A stretch of DNA of 35,593 nucleotides from Pirellulales bacterium (GTDB lineage: Bacteria; Planctomycetota; Planctomycetia; Pirellulales; JAEUIK01), in NCBI GenBank assembly GCA_019745975.1, contig JAIESQ010000087.1:1-35593 (forward strand). Reading direction: 5' to 3'. Shown one piece after another: positions 1 to 8,995 of the stretch. Position 1 is the stretch's first letter. Every line of letters starts with the position of its first letter. Below the pieces are notes generated by a model. It saw nothing but the letters and a program-made list of their open reading frames with translations, searched no databases and had not been told where the DNA came from. Made by a program: the position numbers and the translations under genes.

Positions 1-77
1 ACCAGCGCCAGGGCGTGGTACATCTGGTAGCGGACGCCGACTTCGAAACTTTGTAGCTTCTTCTCGCCGGCGGAGAG
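1..77 (-). pseudogene. Partial duplicate of the DUF423 gene at the window edge
   Basis: Bases 1-77 are identical to 535-611, an internal part of the DUF423 gene (about residues 42-67 of that protein). Identity stops abruptly at base 78, where sequence leading into a REP-like inverted repeat begins. The left end cannot be judged because the window starts inside the copy. It may be a genuine partial duplication, a rearrangement next to a repeat, or an assembly artefact at a contig end. No intact reading frame is expected. Confidence 0.75.
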
Positions 78-87
78 GAAGCAGAAA

Positions 88-150
88 AGGTGTCAGGAAC
101 CAATTAGCCGCTTCGAGCAAGAAATGGTTGCTGACACGTTCCTGACGCCT
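88..150. repeat. REP-like inverted repeat (GGTGTCAGGAAC type)
   Basis: The arm at 88-100 (AGGTGTCAGGAAC) is the reverse complement of 138-150 (GTTCCTGACGCCT) with one mismatch, around a loop of 37 bases. It separates the partial DUF423 duplicate from a pyrimidine-rich tract. From general knowledge, motifs of this type are common dispersed palindromes in planctomycetes. No transposase gene lies nearby. Confidence 0.6.
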
Positions 151-224
151 CTTCTTCCCCACCTCTTCTTCCCCACCTCTTCTTCCCTCTGACACCTCTT
201 CTTCCCTCTTTTCATCCCTCTTTT
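148..224. repeat. Pyrimidine-rich short tandem repeat
   Basis: A 14-base unit, CCTCTTCTTCCCCA, occurs at 148-161 and again at 162-175. Two degenerate copies follow and the tract ends in CCCTCTTTT stretches near 224. It is strongly strand-asymmetric (C and T on the plus strand). It lies downstream of the DUF423 gene and has no coding potential I can support. Confidence 0.7.
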
Positions 225-311
225 GGAACCTGCCAACGTGCGAAGCCTGCCGAATGAATGGCGTGGGCAACACGTAAATGACGAAGCCGCGAGGCACGCC
301 GCGCGATCGCG

Positions 312-734
312 TTACCGTTCACCGCGCCAGGCGGCCAGGGCCAAGAGCACCCAGCCGACCATGAACGACACGCCGCCGATCGGCACCAGCATCACCAGCG
401 CCTTCGACTCGGTGAAGACCCAGGCGTAGAGCATGCCCGAGAAGAGGACGATCCCCAACAGAAACGCGCAGCCGGCCGCTTGAGCGAGTGCGCCAGGGTT
501 GCCGCCCGCGCGCGCCGCGTACAGCCCCAAGAGCACCAGCGCCAGGGCGTGGTACATCTGGTAGCGGACGCCGACTTCGAAACTTTGTAGCTTCTTCTCG
601 CCGGCGGAGAGTTCTTCGACCGACATGCCAGGCTGCTTGAACCGACTTTCAAGACCATGCGCGCCGAGTGCTCCCAGGGCCACGGCCAGGCCGGCCAAGA
701 TGCTGCCGCAAACGAACCAACCGCGCGGTGTCAC
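312..734 (-). CDS. DUF423 family membrane protein
   Basis: A 140-residue protein of the DUF423 (YgdD-like) family, a small inner-membrane family without an established biochemical role. The N-terminus shows the typical family start, a hydrophobic segment followed by ALGALGAHGLE. Three further hydrophobic stretches follow, including YHALALVLLGLY and a FSGMLYAW segment, consistent with four membrane helices and normal family length. The start codon is GTG at 734, with a GGAG-type ribosome site about 9 bases upstream. It is the first of a minus-strand series but is separated from the secretin gene by a repeat-filled gap, so co-transcription is doubtful. Part of its coding sequence is duplicated at 1-77. 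Confidence 0.9.
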   Translation of the reverse strand: MTPRGWFVCGSILAGLAVALGALGAHGLESRFKQPGMSVEELSAGEKKLQSFEVGVRYQMYHALALVLLGLYAARAGGNPGALAQAAGCAFLLGIVLFSGMLYAWVFTESKALVMLVPIGGVSFMVGWVLLALAAWRGER

Positions 735-1074
735 GAGAGCGCTCCGAGCCGAGGGATTTGCAAGACGCTATTGTGGCTCGGTTGGGCGAGGCAGTCGAGT
801 GCGTGCGGTGGAACAGGAACGCAGGGATGATGTCGCTGCTGCGCGGCTGCCGATTGCACGCGAACCGGTCCCGTGGGCTATCCGCCAACGGCTAAGCTCT
901 GTCGCCGCTTGCGCGGCGAAGACAGACAATCGCCGGACGAGCTGCGCATGGAGCACGGTTCGCGAGCAACAGGAAACACCGCGTCGTGTCGTTGTGTCGT
1001 CGTGGACAAGGCAAATCGCGCACTGGCGGAGCCCATTGGTATCTACACAAATCCGCTAGCAGGCTGCGATTCAC

Positions 1075-1129
1075 CGTGGCACGGGCTTCCAGCCCGTGAA
1101 GGAACCACGGCCAGGATGGCCGTGCCACG
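1075..1129. repeat. Twin-hairpin (REPIN-like) element, GTGGCACGG family
   Basis: Two hairpins lie side by side: CACGGGCT/AGCCCGTG (1080-1087 and 1091-1098, loop TCC) and CACGGCC/GGCCGTG (1106-1112 and 1118-1124, loop AGGAT). The outer arms CGTGGCACGG (1075-1084) and CCGTGCCACG (1120-1129) are perfect reverse complements. The sequence differs from the 124-bp family in this window but the architecture is the same. No gene overlaps it. Confidence 0.85.
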
Positions 1130-1232
1130 TCGGCTTGTACGGCGTTTTTCCTTGCTAGCAAGGATGTGTCGAGACCAATGGGCAGAGCCAGTGGCACACG
1201 GTGGAAGCAAAACCACCAAGGCGAAACAGAAC

Positions 1233-1261
1233 CACTGCTGGGCAAGCCAGCAGTGGCACCC
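1233..1261. repeat. Right-half remnant of the 124-bp twin-hairpin element
   Basis: The hairpin CACTGCTGG-GCAAG-CCAGCAGTG followed by GCACCC matches exactly the second hairpin and right arm of the elements at 6495, 17701, 19559 and 22947. The first hairpin is missing, although sequence near 1180-1200 (AGCCAGTGGCACAC) might be a decayed relative. It is likely a solo or truncated copy. Confidence 0.8.
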
Positions 1262-1268
1262 GACATCC

Positions 1269-1402
1269 ACCGAAAAACGGGACGTTCTCCGGGCGCGGCG
1301 CCGTAGCAGCTACGGAGGGGGACAGGTACCTGTTTTCGGCCGGCGCGGGTTGGTTGGGACAACGTCGCGCACCGAAAAAGGGACCAGTCCCCGGGCGCGA
1401 TG
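1269..1402. repeat. Imperfect direct repeat pair flanking a palindrome
   Basis: Two 32-base copies beginning ACCGAAAAA and ending CCGGGCGCG plus two or three bases lie at 1269-1300 and 1371-1402 and are about three quarters identical. Between them is the perfect palindrome ACAGGTACCTGT at 1322-1333. The second copy directly abuts the stop codon of the secretin gene (1403-1405) and contains a GGGAC/GTCCC stem, so it could form the 3' end of that transcript. Confidence 0.55.
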
Positions 1403-4400
1403 CTACGGCGCGATCGGCGGCACGCCCAGCAACTGCTCTTCTTCTTCCTGAATGATGATCCGCGGCGTGACCATCATCATCAGGCTTTGCGTTTCGCGGC
1501 CGATGCCGACGTTGGAGAACAAGCGCTGCACATAGGGAATCTTGTTCAACAACGGCACGCCGAACTCGTTGCGGCCTTCGCGCAACCGCTTGATGCCGCC
1601 CAACAGCACGGTGCCGCCGTCGGGCACGCTCACCGTGGTGGTCACGGTCACGAACGAGAAGGTCGGCAACTGCACCGTGGTGCCGGAGCGCGTCACGGTT
1701 CGATCGGCTTCGCGCGACGTCGTCGAGCTTTCGGGGCCATCGGAGCTCGATTGCTCGCGCGTGGTCGTCGAGCCCTCGAACTGGAAAGTGTTGACGTCGC
1801 CGATCGTGCTGAAGAACGGCACGACCGTCAACCGCACGAAGCGGCGATCGTTCGAGACCGTGGCCTGCACCGTCATGAAGATGCCTTCGTTGAGCACCAC
1901 GATCACCGGCTGCTGGGCGGCGGCAAAGTCGCCGACCACCGGGATCACGCTGATCACAAACGGGCTCTGCGAAGTATCAGAGACGGTCGCCGACTGGCCA
2001 TTGAAGAGCGTCACCTTGGGGGCCTGGAGCACATTGCTACGGCGATCGGCCTGCGCCGCCTGCAAGAGGAAGAAGGCCTCGATATCGCTGAGGATGGCGA
2101 AGCCGAAGTTGGCCGCGCTGTTGGCGTCGAACGGTCCGAACGGCGGAGTGGCGGCGCTGAAGCTGCCCTGCGTGAAGGGCAGGTCCAAGTCGGCCGTGAA
2201 CGGCGCCACGCCCGAAGTGCCCGGCGAGCCCGCGATGCCGGCGATGGCCGTGCTGGCGGCGCGCGTCGACGGCTGCGTGAAGTTGCGCGTCGGGCCAGGC
2301 GAGAAACCACCGCCGATCGGCGGGCCCGAGAGGGTTGCCTGGAAGCCGGGGTCGGGCTGACCGAACGGCTGATTCGGGCTGTTGTTATTGCGATTGATAA
2401 AGAAGTCGAAGTCGACGCCGATCCGCTCGAAGAAGTTGTCGTTGAGCGTGATGAACCGCACTTCGATCGTCACCTGCAGATCCTGGAGCTTGCGCAACTG
2501 CTCGAGCAGATCGCGAATCTGATCGTGTACGTCCTCGGTCTGGCTGATCACCAGGCTGAGGTTGTTGCGATACGATTCGATGGCGCCTTGTCCACCGACT
2601 TCTTCCCAAGTGGTCGGGGCGATCGTCGAGGTGATCAAGTCGATCAAGCTGTCGAAGTCGGCCACGACGCCACCGCCGGCGCCGCCCGGGGCGCTGTGCA
2701 GCATCGGATTGGCGCTGGAATTCAAGGGACTGGCCATCGTGGCCGGCCCGCCCATGTTCGCCAGCACGCCGCCATCGACAGCCCCGGACTGCGGCGAGCC
2801 GTTCTGGCTCATCATCGTGGTGGTTAATGGTCCGCTGGCCATGCCCAGCCCCGGTCCGCCGCCATAGCCCAGGCTGCCGTAGGCATCGTGCAGGCTGCTG
2901 GCCAGGCCGAGGCGCGGCCCGGGCACGAAGTTCGGAATCGGAATCACCAGATCGGCGACATAGTACGTGGCCGGCACGATCTCGCCGTCGCGCACCTGCT
3001 CGCTGGTGATCTTCAGCACTTCGTCCTTGATCACATAGCTCAAGTGCAGGGGCTCGAGAATGATGTTCAAAGCACTCTTGAGCATGACCGGCTTGGAAAG
3101 CTCGACGTCGATCTTCGAGCCGCTATCGACCCCTTCGGCCGCCATGCCCTGCGGATCGAGGTAAATGTTGATGTCGCAGAGCTTCGCCAGATGGTTGAGC
3201 ACCTCGCTCAGCGCGGCTCCCTGGAATTCGAGCGAGACAGGCGTTTTCAGCTTCTGCTCGATCTGCAGTTCCGCTTCGCTTCGTGGCGCGCGTTCCGACG
3301 AGAGCGGCTTGCGGCGCTTGGTGAGCGCGTCCCACTCGGGCTTGTCGGCGAACTGCAGCGGATCGTTGTCGTTGAACGGCACGCTCGATCGCTCGACCTC
3401 GTAGAGGGCTTCGACGAAGCCGCGTTCCTTAAGGTCGTTGATCTCATCCTGCTTGCGCATGCGGATGATGAAGTTGGCGTTCCACTTGAGCTGCTTGGCG
3501 ATGGCATGGTCGGGCGCCAACTCGAATGCCTGCTTGGCGACGACGTTGGCTTCCTCGTAACGGTGTTCATCCATGAGCTGGTTGAACTGGTCGATCAGGG
3601 CCGCGAGCTTCTCTTCGATCTCGCGCTTATGGGCCCGCTCGCGCTCGACTTGCTCCGTCGTGGCCGCGTTGCTCTCGGCCAGCTCGATCTGGCCGCGGTG
3701 GGCTTCGTAGTAGGCTTCGATCTCCTTGCGGGTGCGCTCGAGGCGCGCCAGGAGCTGCGATTGCGACTGGGTATCGACGCCCGACTGCTGTACAGCGCGC
3801 GCCGCCTGGTCGAGCACGACCAGCGCTTGTTTGGGATCGCGCTCCATCATCCCCTTGGCTTGGAGCTGCTGGCGGGCGATTTCGGTGGTCAGCCGCTGCA
3901 AGCTCATGCGCTGGCTGGCCGCGGCCTCGCCCAGCAAACTGCCGGGGGGCAGCGGGAGCGTTTGCGGTGGAGTCGTTGCTGGCTGCTGGCCGGGGGAGGT
4001 GGCATCCGCTTCTTCGGGCTTGGGTGCCGACGGGTCGGCGGGTGGGCCGAGCGGTGGCGTTGGCGCGGGCGAAGCCGGAATCGCCGTCGGAATCGAAGCT
4101 TCGAGCGGGCTATCGGCTCCGTCGCCTGGAGCTTGTCCGGGAGCGATTAGCCCAGCCTGACCGGCCTGAAATTGGGCTGGGACCGCGCCTGGCGGCGCCG
4201 CGCCGACTGTCGGCTCGAGCGTCGCCAGATGTTGCTGCAAGCGCGCCTGCACCGCCGGAGCCAAGGCAGCCGCGTGCTGTGCGGCTCGGCGGAAGAACGC
4301 CAAGGCGGTCTGCGGATCGTTGTGTTGTAGCGCGTTTTCGCCCAGGGCATAGAACCGAGCGCCTTCGGACGATGGTTCGTTCGCGGTCGGCGATGTTGGT

Positions 4401-6196
4401 TCATCGGAATTGGCAGATGTGGTGCTCGCACCGCGGCGGCTCGACGCGTTTGGGTCGGCTGCGGTGTTGGCGGCCGATGGAGTTGCTTCAAATGGCGAGT
4501 CGCTGTTGTCATCGGGGAAGGCGAATTCGTCACCCGCGGGAGCTTCGCCGCTCGGCGCCGGTTCGGCGGGCCACTCGGGCCCGCTCTCGGCTTCCGGCGA
4601 TTCGTAGGGCGCCGGTTCGCTGCCCGACGGTGCGCCGGCGGCCGGAGCGTTGGCCGTCGTATCGCGACGCGGATCGTAGAACGCATGCGCGACATTGGGA
4701 TCAGGTGATTCCGTCGGCGGAGCCGGGAGCGGCTCGGTGCCGCTGGCCAGCCGCACGCCATCACTCGCGCGCGCTTGACGCAAGTCTCGCAGCACCAACT
4801 CGGGGCGATCGTCCTTCGGGCCGAACTCACTGGCCGGTGGCGTGATCTTCATCGCTTGCTGCAGGAGCATCTCGGCCGTGGCGAAATCTCGCGACGAGAT
4901 CGCGGCCCGAGCGCGCGCCATCAGCGATAGCACTTGTGCTTTCGCCGGCGAGGGGATAGCGCCGCCAGGCAAGTCGCTCGCCACCATGGCAGCCGTTTCG
5001 TTACCAGGAACGTCGAGTCGGCGCGGTTCGGCGGGCCGACCGGAGCGCAACTGGGCAATTTGCTTGAGAATCACCGCTGGCTGCGTGGCGCCGGCCGGGA
5101 ATGAAACGCCCAGCCCATTGGCATCGCCGACGATGCGTTCGGCGTCGTCCAGCTCACCATAGGGCACAAGACCTTGTGCCATCTCAACGAGGTGCAACGC
5201 CAGGTCGCGACGGATTTGTTCTGAATCGCCTTGGGTGGCCTTGGCCGAGCGCAAGGCCTCGTGCCGTTTGAGTAGCGCCTCGACCCGCTCCACCGAGTCG
5301 CCCCCCGGCAAGTTCTGCGGGGGCTGACGCTTGAGGGCCGCGAGCATGGCGGCCGTGCGCTTGTGATCGCCCATCGCCAGGGCTTTGCGGGCGGCCAACA
5401 AGGTTGGCTGGTCACTGACGGCAGTCGCGGGCGCGGATGGCGGCGCCCCGGTGGGTGTCGTCGTGGCGGGTTTCGCGGTGCGACGCGCGCGGAGCGCCAG
5501 GCGGCTGCCGGTTTGATCGTCGGCCGGCGGCGGGCCGGCGCCAGGCGAGCCTGCCGGCGCCTGCTGGCGCGCCGTGCGTGGCGCGCCTTTGGGGCGCGGC
5601 AACGATTCGTTCGGAGCGGGAGCGGCGGCCTCGGGGGTTAGCGCCGCGCGGGAGTTGGAACGCTTCTTGCTCGAAGCCACGCTCTGGCGGCTGATGCGGC
5701 CGGCTTGATCGTCGAGCTCGTCTGGCGGCGGCGCCGTGGCTTCGGCTTGAGCCGTGCCGTTGGCGAAGGGATCTTCGGCGGCGGCGCCTTCGACCCCGGC
5801 CGGGACGAATGGTCGAAAAGGCTTCGCCTTGCGGCTGGGGGGAGTGGGGCCAGTCGCGGCGGCGCGCAGCCGGTCGAAATCGCGGCGCACCTTCTTGGGA
5901 GTGTCGCCCAGGTAGAAGACGTTGAACGGGACGTTCATCCCTTCGGCTTCGACGAGCGTTTTTTCGGCGGCGGCCCAATCGCCTTTTTCGAGCGCGGAGC
6001 GCGACGCCTTGAGCAGGCGGGAGACGTGTTCGCGGCGCATTTCCGCCCCCCCCGAGATCGACTCCGTCTGTCCGGCCTGCGTCCAAAGCAGGCCGACTAG
6101 CGCGCTCGATCGAGCGCTCTCGGCAGCGGGGGCACTTGATTGCCAACCTAGCCCAACTCCGGCAACCGCCAGGAGGAACAGCAGGGTGGTTTTCAA
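1403..6196 (-). CDS. Large secretin (GspD/PilQ superfamily) with extended N-terminal repeat region
   Basis: An outer-membrane secretin-type protein of 1597 residues, far longer than a usual GspD or PilQ (about 600-800). A hydrophobic signal peptide follows the TTG start. Three or four related helical, TPR-like units (for example LLKASRSALEKGDWAAAEKTL) alternate with Pro/Ala-rich linkers up to about residue 740. A coiled-coil region lies at about 765-865, a secretin N (STN-like) domain at about 980-1060, and the secretin beta domain at about 1225-1590. The secretin signature VPDGGTVLLGG is at about 1523, and the C-terminus has LMMMVTPRIII. An upstream ATG at 6277 is in frame, but the TTG at 6196 has a strong AAAGGAG site and is directly followed by the signal peptide. 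No other secretion-pathway gene is in the window, so the machine it serves (type II or type IV pilus-like) is unknown. Confidence 0.9.
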   Translation of the reverse strand: MKTTLLFLLAVAGVGLGWQSSAPAAESARSSALVGLLWTQAGQTESISGGAEMRREHVSRLLKASRSALEKGDWAAAEKTLVEAEGMNVPFNVFYLGDTPKKVRRDFDRLRAAATGPTPPSRKAKPFRPFVPAGVEGAAAEDPFANGTAQAEATAPPPDELDDQAGRISRQSVASSKKRSNSRAALTPEAAAPAPNESLPRPKGAPRTARQQAPAGSPGAGPPPADDQTGSRLALRARRTAKPATTTPTGAPPSAPATAVSDQPTLLAARKALAMGDHKRTAAMLAALKRQPPQNLPGGDSVERVEALLKRHEALRSAKATQGDSEQIRRDLALHLVEMAQGLVPYGELDDAERIVGDANGLGVSFPAGATQPAVILKQIAQLRSGRPAEPRRLDVPGNETAAMVASDLPGGAIPSPAKAQVLSLMARARAAISSRDFATAEMLLQQAMKITPPASEFGPKDDRPELVLRDLRQARASDGVRLASGTEPLPAPPTESPDPNVAHAFYDPRRDTTANAPAAGAPSGSEPAPYESPEAESGPEWPAEPAPSGEAPAGDEFAFPDDNSDSPFEATPSAANTAADPNASSRRGASTTSANSDEPTSPTANEPSSEGARFYALGENALQHNDPQTALAFFRRAAQHAAALAPAVQARLQQHLATLEPTVGAAPPGAVPAQFQAGQAGLIAPGQAPGDGADSPLEASIPTAIPASPAPTPPLGPPADPSAPKPEEADATSPGQQPATTPPQTLPLPPGSLLGEAAASQRMSLQRLTTEIARQQLQAKGMMERDPKQALVVLDQAARAVQQSGVDTQSQSQLLARLERTRKEIEAYYEAHRGQIELAESNAATTEQVERERAHKREIEEKLAALIDQFNQLMDEHRYEEANVVAKQAFELAPDHAIAKQLKWNANFIIRMRKQDEINDLKERGFVEALYEVERSSVPFNDNDPLQFADKPEWDALTKRRKPLSSERAPRSEAELQIEQKLKTPVSLEFQGAALSEVLNHLAKLCDINIYLDPQGMAAEGVDSGSKIDVELSKPVMLKSALNIILEPLHLSYVIKDEVLKITSEQVRDGEIVPATYYVADLVIPIPNFVPGPRLGLASSLHDAYGSLGYGGGPGLGMASGPLTTTMMSQNGSPQSGAVDGGVLANMGGPATMASPLNSSANPMLHSAPGGAGGGVVADFDSLIDLITSTIAPTTWEEVGGQGAIESYRNNLSLVISQTEDVHDQIRDLLEQLRKLQDLQVTIEVRFITLNDNFFERIGVDFDFFINRNNNSPNQPFGQPDPGFQATLSGPPIGGGFSPGPTRNFTQPSTRAASTAIAGIAGSPGTSGVAPFTADLDLPFTQGSFSAATPPFGPFDANSAANFGFAILSDIEAFFLLQAAQADRRSNVLQAPKVTLFNGQSATVSDTSQSPFVISVIPVVGDFAAAQQPVIVVLNEGIFMTVQATVSNDRRFVRLTVVPFFSTIGDVNTFQFEGSTTTREQSSSDGPESSTTSREADRTVTRSGTTVQLPTFSFVTVTTTVSVPDGGTVLLGGIKRLREGRNEFGVPLLNKIPYVQRLFSNVGIGRETQSLMMMVTPRIIIQEEEEQLLGVPPIAP

Positions 6197-6210
6197 CGCG
6201 AACTCCTTTC
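6197..6210 (-). promoter_or_regulatory. Ribosome binding site selecting the TTG start of the secretin
   Basis: On the minus strand GAAAGGAG (6203-6210) lies six bases upstream of TTG at 6194-6196. The codons after this TTG encode a short basic segment and a hydrophobic core typical of a signal peptide, while the longer frame from 6277 would bury that signal behind 27 charged residues. This supports the TTG start. Confidence 0.75.
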
Positions 6211-6664
6211 GCGGATCACGATGGCACTGCGCCGCTCGAACGTCATGTTCCGTTGTCTTGAACCCGCGACGGGCCATAACCCGCCGATCTCGCGCAGCGC
6301 CGGCCTCGCTGGGCTGCCCCGTCGTCGATCAAACGATCGAAAACGCCGGGCAGGCGTTGCACGTTTTGGATGGGGATTCCTCGTTCTTGCTCGAAGAGCG
6401 TGAGAAGAGAGCGGGATAGATACCGATGGCCCCCCTGCGCGGTCAAGGGCACTTGGGGCTATGAGGTGAGAGATCGACGTGTTGCCGGCAAGAAGCGGTT
6501 GCAAAACCCGCATTGAACCAACGTCGGGTGCCACTGCTAGCTCGTCTAGCAGTGCTGTGCCGAACGATTCACTGCTGGGCAAGCCAGTAGTGGCACCCAA
6601 AGTGACGTTTCGGGACTGCTACTAGCAGCCTGCGGCAAAAGGTTCAGGCCTCACGCCAAGCGTC
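6211..6664. other. Intergenic region between secretin and ABC permease
   Basis: No supported gene lies here. The secretin promoter should be in this region, but I see no convincing -35/-10 pair. The part nearest the permease gene holds a 124-bp-family repeat at 6495-6619. Confidence 0.5.
6495..6619. repeat. 124-bp-family twin-hairpin element, intergenic copy
   Basis: The left end GCGGTTGCAAAACC aligns base for base with the left end of the copy at 17701. The core contains the hairpins CACTGCTAG-CTCGT-CTAGCAGTG and CACTGCTGG-GCAAG-CCAGTAGTG, the second with one mismatch. The outer arms begin GGGTGCCACT and end in GGCACCC. The right terminal repeat is degenerate and the copy is about one base longer than the others. 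This is the only full copy outside a reading frame. Confidence 0.85.
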
Positions 6665-8995
6665 CTAGCTCATCAGACTCTGCGCGGCGTGATGGTCGAT
6701 GGCTTCCTGCAGAGATTCTTCGGGGCTCATGCGGTATGGCTGGCGGTGGAGCCAATAGAGGAGCGACACGGTGGCCCAAGCCGCGAGCGCGGCCGCCGTC
6801 CAGTGATAGCTCAGCCCGCGCTCGCCGGCCAGATTCGCTATCCACCGCAAAGGGGCGATTCGTTCATAGTCGGCGGCAGTCACCCGGCTGGCCAATAGCG
6901 CCAACGAATTGTGCGTGACGTGAAAGACCATGCCGGGCCACAAGCTGCCGGTCTGCACCGCCAGGTAGCCGATCAGCACGCCCAGGAGCGAGGTGATCAG
7001 AGATTGCTGAAACACGGCATGCGTGAGACCAAAAAACACGCTCGACAGCACGATCGCCCGCCACTTGTGCCCCAAGTGGCGAAAGCCCGAGAGGATGAAT
7101 CCACGGAACGCCAGTTCTTCGCAGATGGCGGGCAACACCGCGACGAACAGCAGCATGAGCCACAAATTCGCCGGCCCGGAAAAGAGCGACTCCAACTGCA
7201 GCGCCACTTCGTCCTTGATGGGGTAGAGCTTAAGCACGCCACGCTGCAACACGTTCGCCAACGGATGCACACAAAGGGCCAACAATGCCGCCGCCGGCAA
7301 GGTCCAGCGCCGCGCCCGCACCAGGAGCAGCGTCTTGCGCGGGTTGCTGGTGAGCAGGAACGTCATCACCAGCGCCGGCGCGAGGACAACGAGCAGTTGC
7401 GATAGCACGACCGACTGCGCCAATCCCGCGAAGTTCGTGGGGATGGCCACCGCGAAGCTGAGGAAAAACTTGATCACCAGGATCAGGACACCGCAAAGCA
7501 CGGCCTCGGCCACGCTGGGGGTCGGCTCGCGGTCGCGCAAGAGCCGCCACAGCCAGACGCGCAGATCGACGCGCTCGCTTTCGCGGAACAGCACCGACTC
7601 GGAATTGAATTGATCGACGGCCCAGCGAATCGATAGCAAGCAGCAACCGACCGTGACAGCGACGACTGGCGGCACAAACGGCAACGCGTTCGCGTAGTCG
7701 CCTTCGACGACGCTGCGCAGCAAGAGCACGATACCGGTGACCGGAATCAGGCTATTGCCCAGCGTCAATTCGACGCCGGGCGCCATCGGCACGATCACCA
7801 GCGGCATTGTCACCAGCACCAGCGGCATCAGGTAGTATTGCCCTTCCTTGGTGCTGCGGGCGAAGGCCGCCAAGGCCAGGCACAACGCGCTGAACAGCGC
7901 CGATACCGGTACTAGCGCCAGCAGCAGCCACAAGAGCGACGACCACGGGGGAGGACCGAACTGCGGGAGTTGCCCCGCTACAAACAAGCCGGTGATGCCC
8001 AAGCTGACGAGGTTGAGCACCACGGTTGCCATGCTGAAGAGCATCACGGTGAGCAGCTTGCCCCAGACGATCTCGGTGCGGGCGGCTGGGCTGCTGAGCA
8101 AGGTTTCGAGCGTGCCGCGCTCCTTCTCGCCGGCGCATAAGTCGATCGCCGGATAGAACGCGCCGGTCAGGGCCCAGATCAACAACAGGAATGGAAACAC
8201 TTTCGACCACATCGCGGCCTCACGTCGTCCCGCTTCGGCGACGTCGTGGCTCACGACGCGAAAGCACGAGGCGGCACTGGCCGGCAGGTTGCCCGCCACC
8301 AGATTCTGCTCGCCGATCTTCGTGCGCCATTGCCCGAGCACTTCGCTGACGCGCGCCCGCGCCAGTTGCGACTTCTCTTGTGCGGCATTGAAGTAGAGCT
8401 GCGGCGCGGGGATCACCGGCGCGGCTTGTTCGTCGAGCGGCGCGCCGGCGCTGAGCGATCGGCGATAGGCTTCCAATTGCGGGGCAAATTCAGGAGGAAA
8501 GTAGACCACGACCTGATAAAGACCCGCGCGGACCAGCTTTTCGGCCGCGGCGGCGATCGCAGCGGCGGTCGGTTCGGCTGGCGGCGTGCTCGTTGCCTTG
8601 GCCGCCAGGTCGGGCGCTTGCTTTGCCGGCGCAGCGCCGTTGCGTTTGCCGGCTGCCGCACCTTGCGGATGCGTGATTTGTTCGGCTTCGTTGAGCAATT
8701 GCAATGCGCTGCCTCGATGGGCGATCAACAGCCGCGCATCGGCCCGCTCGGTGAACAGCTCGTCGGCGAAGCGGCTCCCCACGACCAGGGCCGGCTCGGG
8801 CGCTTCGGGCAACCCGCCAACGACGAACACACTTGTCGGGTGCTCGTGTACGAACTGCGCGATCTGCAGAAACACCATGCCCAACAGTGGGTACAACAAG
8901 ATCGGCAGCACGAAGATCATGAACAGCGTGCGGCGATCGCGCAGTTGATCGCGCACCTCGCGTTCGAGAATCAGCCGTACATTGGTCCAGTTCAT
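6665..8995 (-). CDS. ABC transporter permease fused to CPBP intramembrane protease
   Basis: A 776-residue membrane protein made of two modules. The N-terminal part (about 1-440) is an ABC-2/NatB-type permease: one helix at about residues 22-43 ([18 protein letters not shown]), a large extracytoplasmic loop with Pro/Ala/Lys segments, then a group of helices. It carries a [14 protein letters not shown] motif typical of these permeases. The C-terminal part is a CPBP (CAAX protease/bacteriocin-processing) domain with EELAFRGF at about 626-633, then FGLTHA and a final HVTHN, which supply the expected Glu and His metal ligands. The ATG start at 8995 overlaps the stop of the ATPase gene by four bases (ATGA), so translational coupling is likely. 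The longer open frame reaching back to 9889 only runs antiparallel to the ATPase frame and is not used. The substrate is unknown; sodium, peptides or lipids are possible. Confidence 0.92.
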   Translation of the reverse strand: MNWTNVRLILEREVRDQLRDRRTLFMIFVLPILLYPLLGMVFLQIAQFVHEHPTSVFVVGGLPEAPEPALVVGSRFADELFTERADARLLIAHRGSALQLLNEAEQITHPQGAAAGKRNGAAPAKQAPDLAAKATSTPPAEPTAAAIAAAAEKLVRAGLYQVVVYFPPEFAPQLEAYRRSLSAGAPLDEQAAPVIPAPQLYFNAAQEKSQLARARVSEVLGQWRTKIGEQNLVAGNLPASAASCFRVVSHDVAEAGRREAAMWSKVFPFLLLIWALTGAFYPAIDLCAGEKERGTLETLLSSPAARTEIVWGKLLTVMLFSMATVVLNLVSLGITGLFVAGQLPQFGPPPWSSLLWLLLALVPVSALFSALCLALAAFARSTKEGQYYLMPLVLVTMPLVIVPMAPGVELTLGNSLIPVTGIVLLLRSVVEGDYANALPFVPPVVAVTVGCCLLSIRWAVDQFNSESVLFRESERVDLRVWLWRLLRDREPTPSVAEAVLCGVLILVIKFFLSFAVAIPTNFAGLAQSVVLSQLLVVLAPALVMTFLLTSNPRKTLLLVRARRWTLPAAALLALCVHPLANVLQRGVLKLYPIKDEVALQLESLFSGPANLWLMLLFVAVLPAICEELAFRGFILSGFRHLGHKWRAIVLSSVFFGLTHAVFQQSLITSLLGVLIGYLAVQTGSLWPGMVFHVTHNSLALLASRVTAADYERIAPLRWIANLAGERGLSYHWTAAALAAWATVSLLYWLHRQPYRMSPEESLQEAIDHHAAQSLMS

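Larger units (their letters stand above)
735..1402. other. Intergenic region rich in repeats, no supported gene
   Basis: This 668-base stretch between the DUF423 start and the secretin stop has open frames on both strands, but none shows a recognisable family, a good ribosome site or a plausible composition. It contains at least three palindromic elements, listed separately. The part from about 780 to 1060 shows nothing recognisable. Confidence 0.6.

Noticed and set aside
148-224. Possible CRISPR or iteron origin in the short tandem tract
   Set aside because: The unit is 14 bases of pyrimidine-rich sequence without spacers, and no replication gene or DnaA-box cluster is nearby.
873-1451. Overlapping open frames in the gap between DUF423 and the secretin
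   Set aside because: They run through palindromic repeats on both strands, lack families and ribosome sites, and reflect high GC content.
1400-2827. Long plus-strand open frame (475 codons) opposite the secretin
   Set aside because: It is an antisense shadow of the secretin: His/Arg/Asp-rich, without motifs, while the opposite strand has clear secretin signatures.
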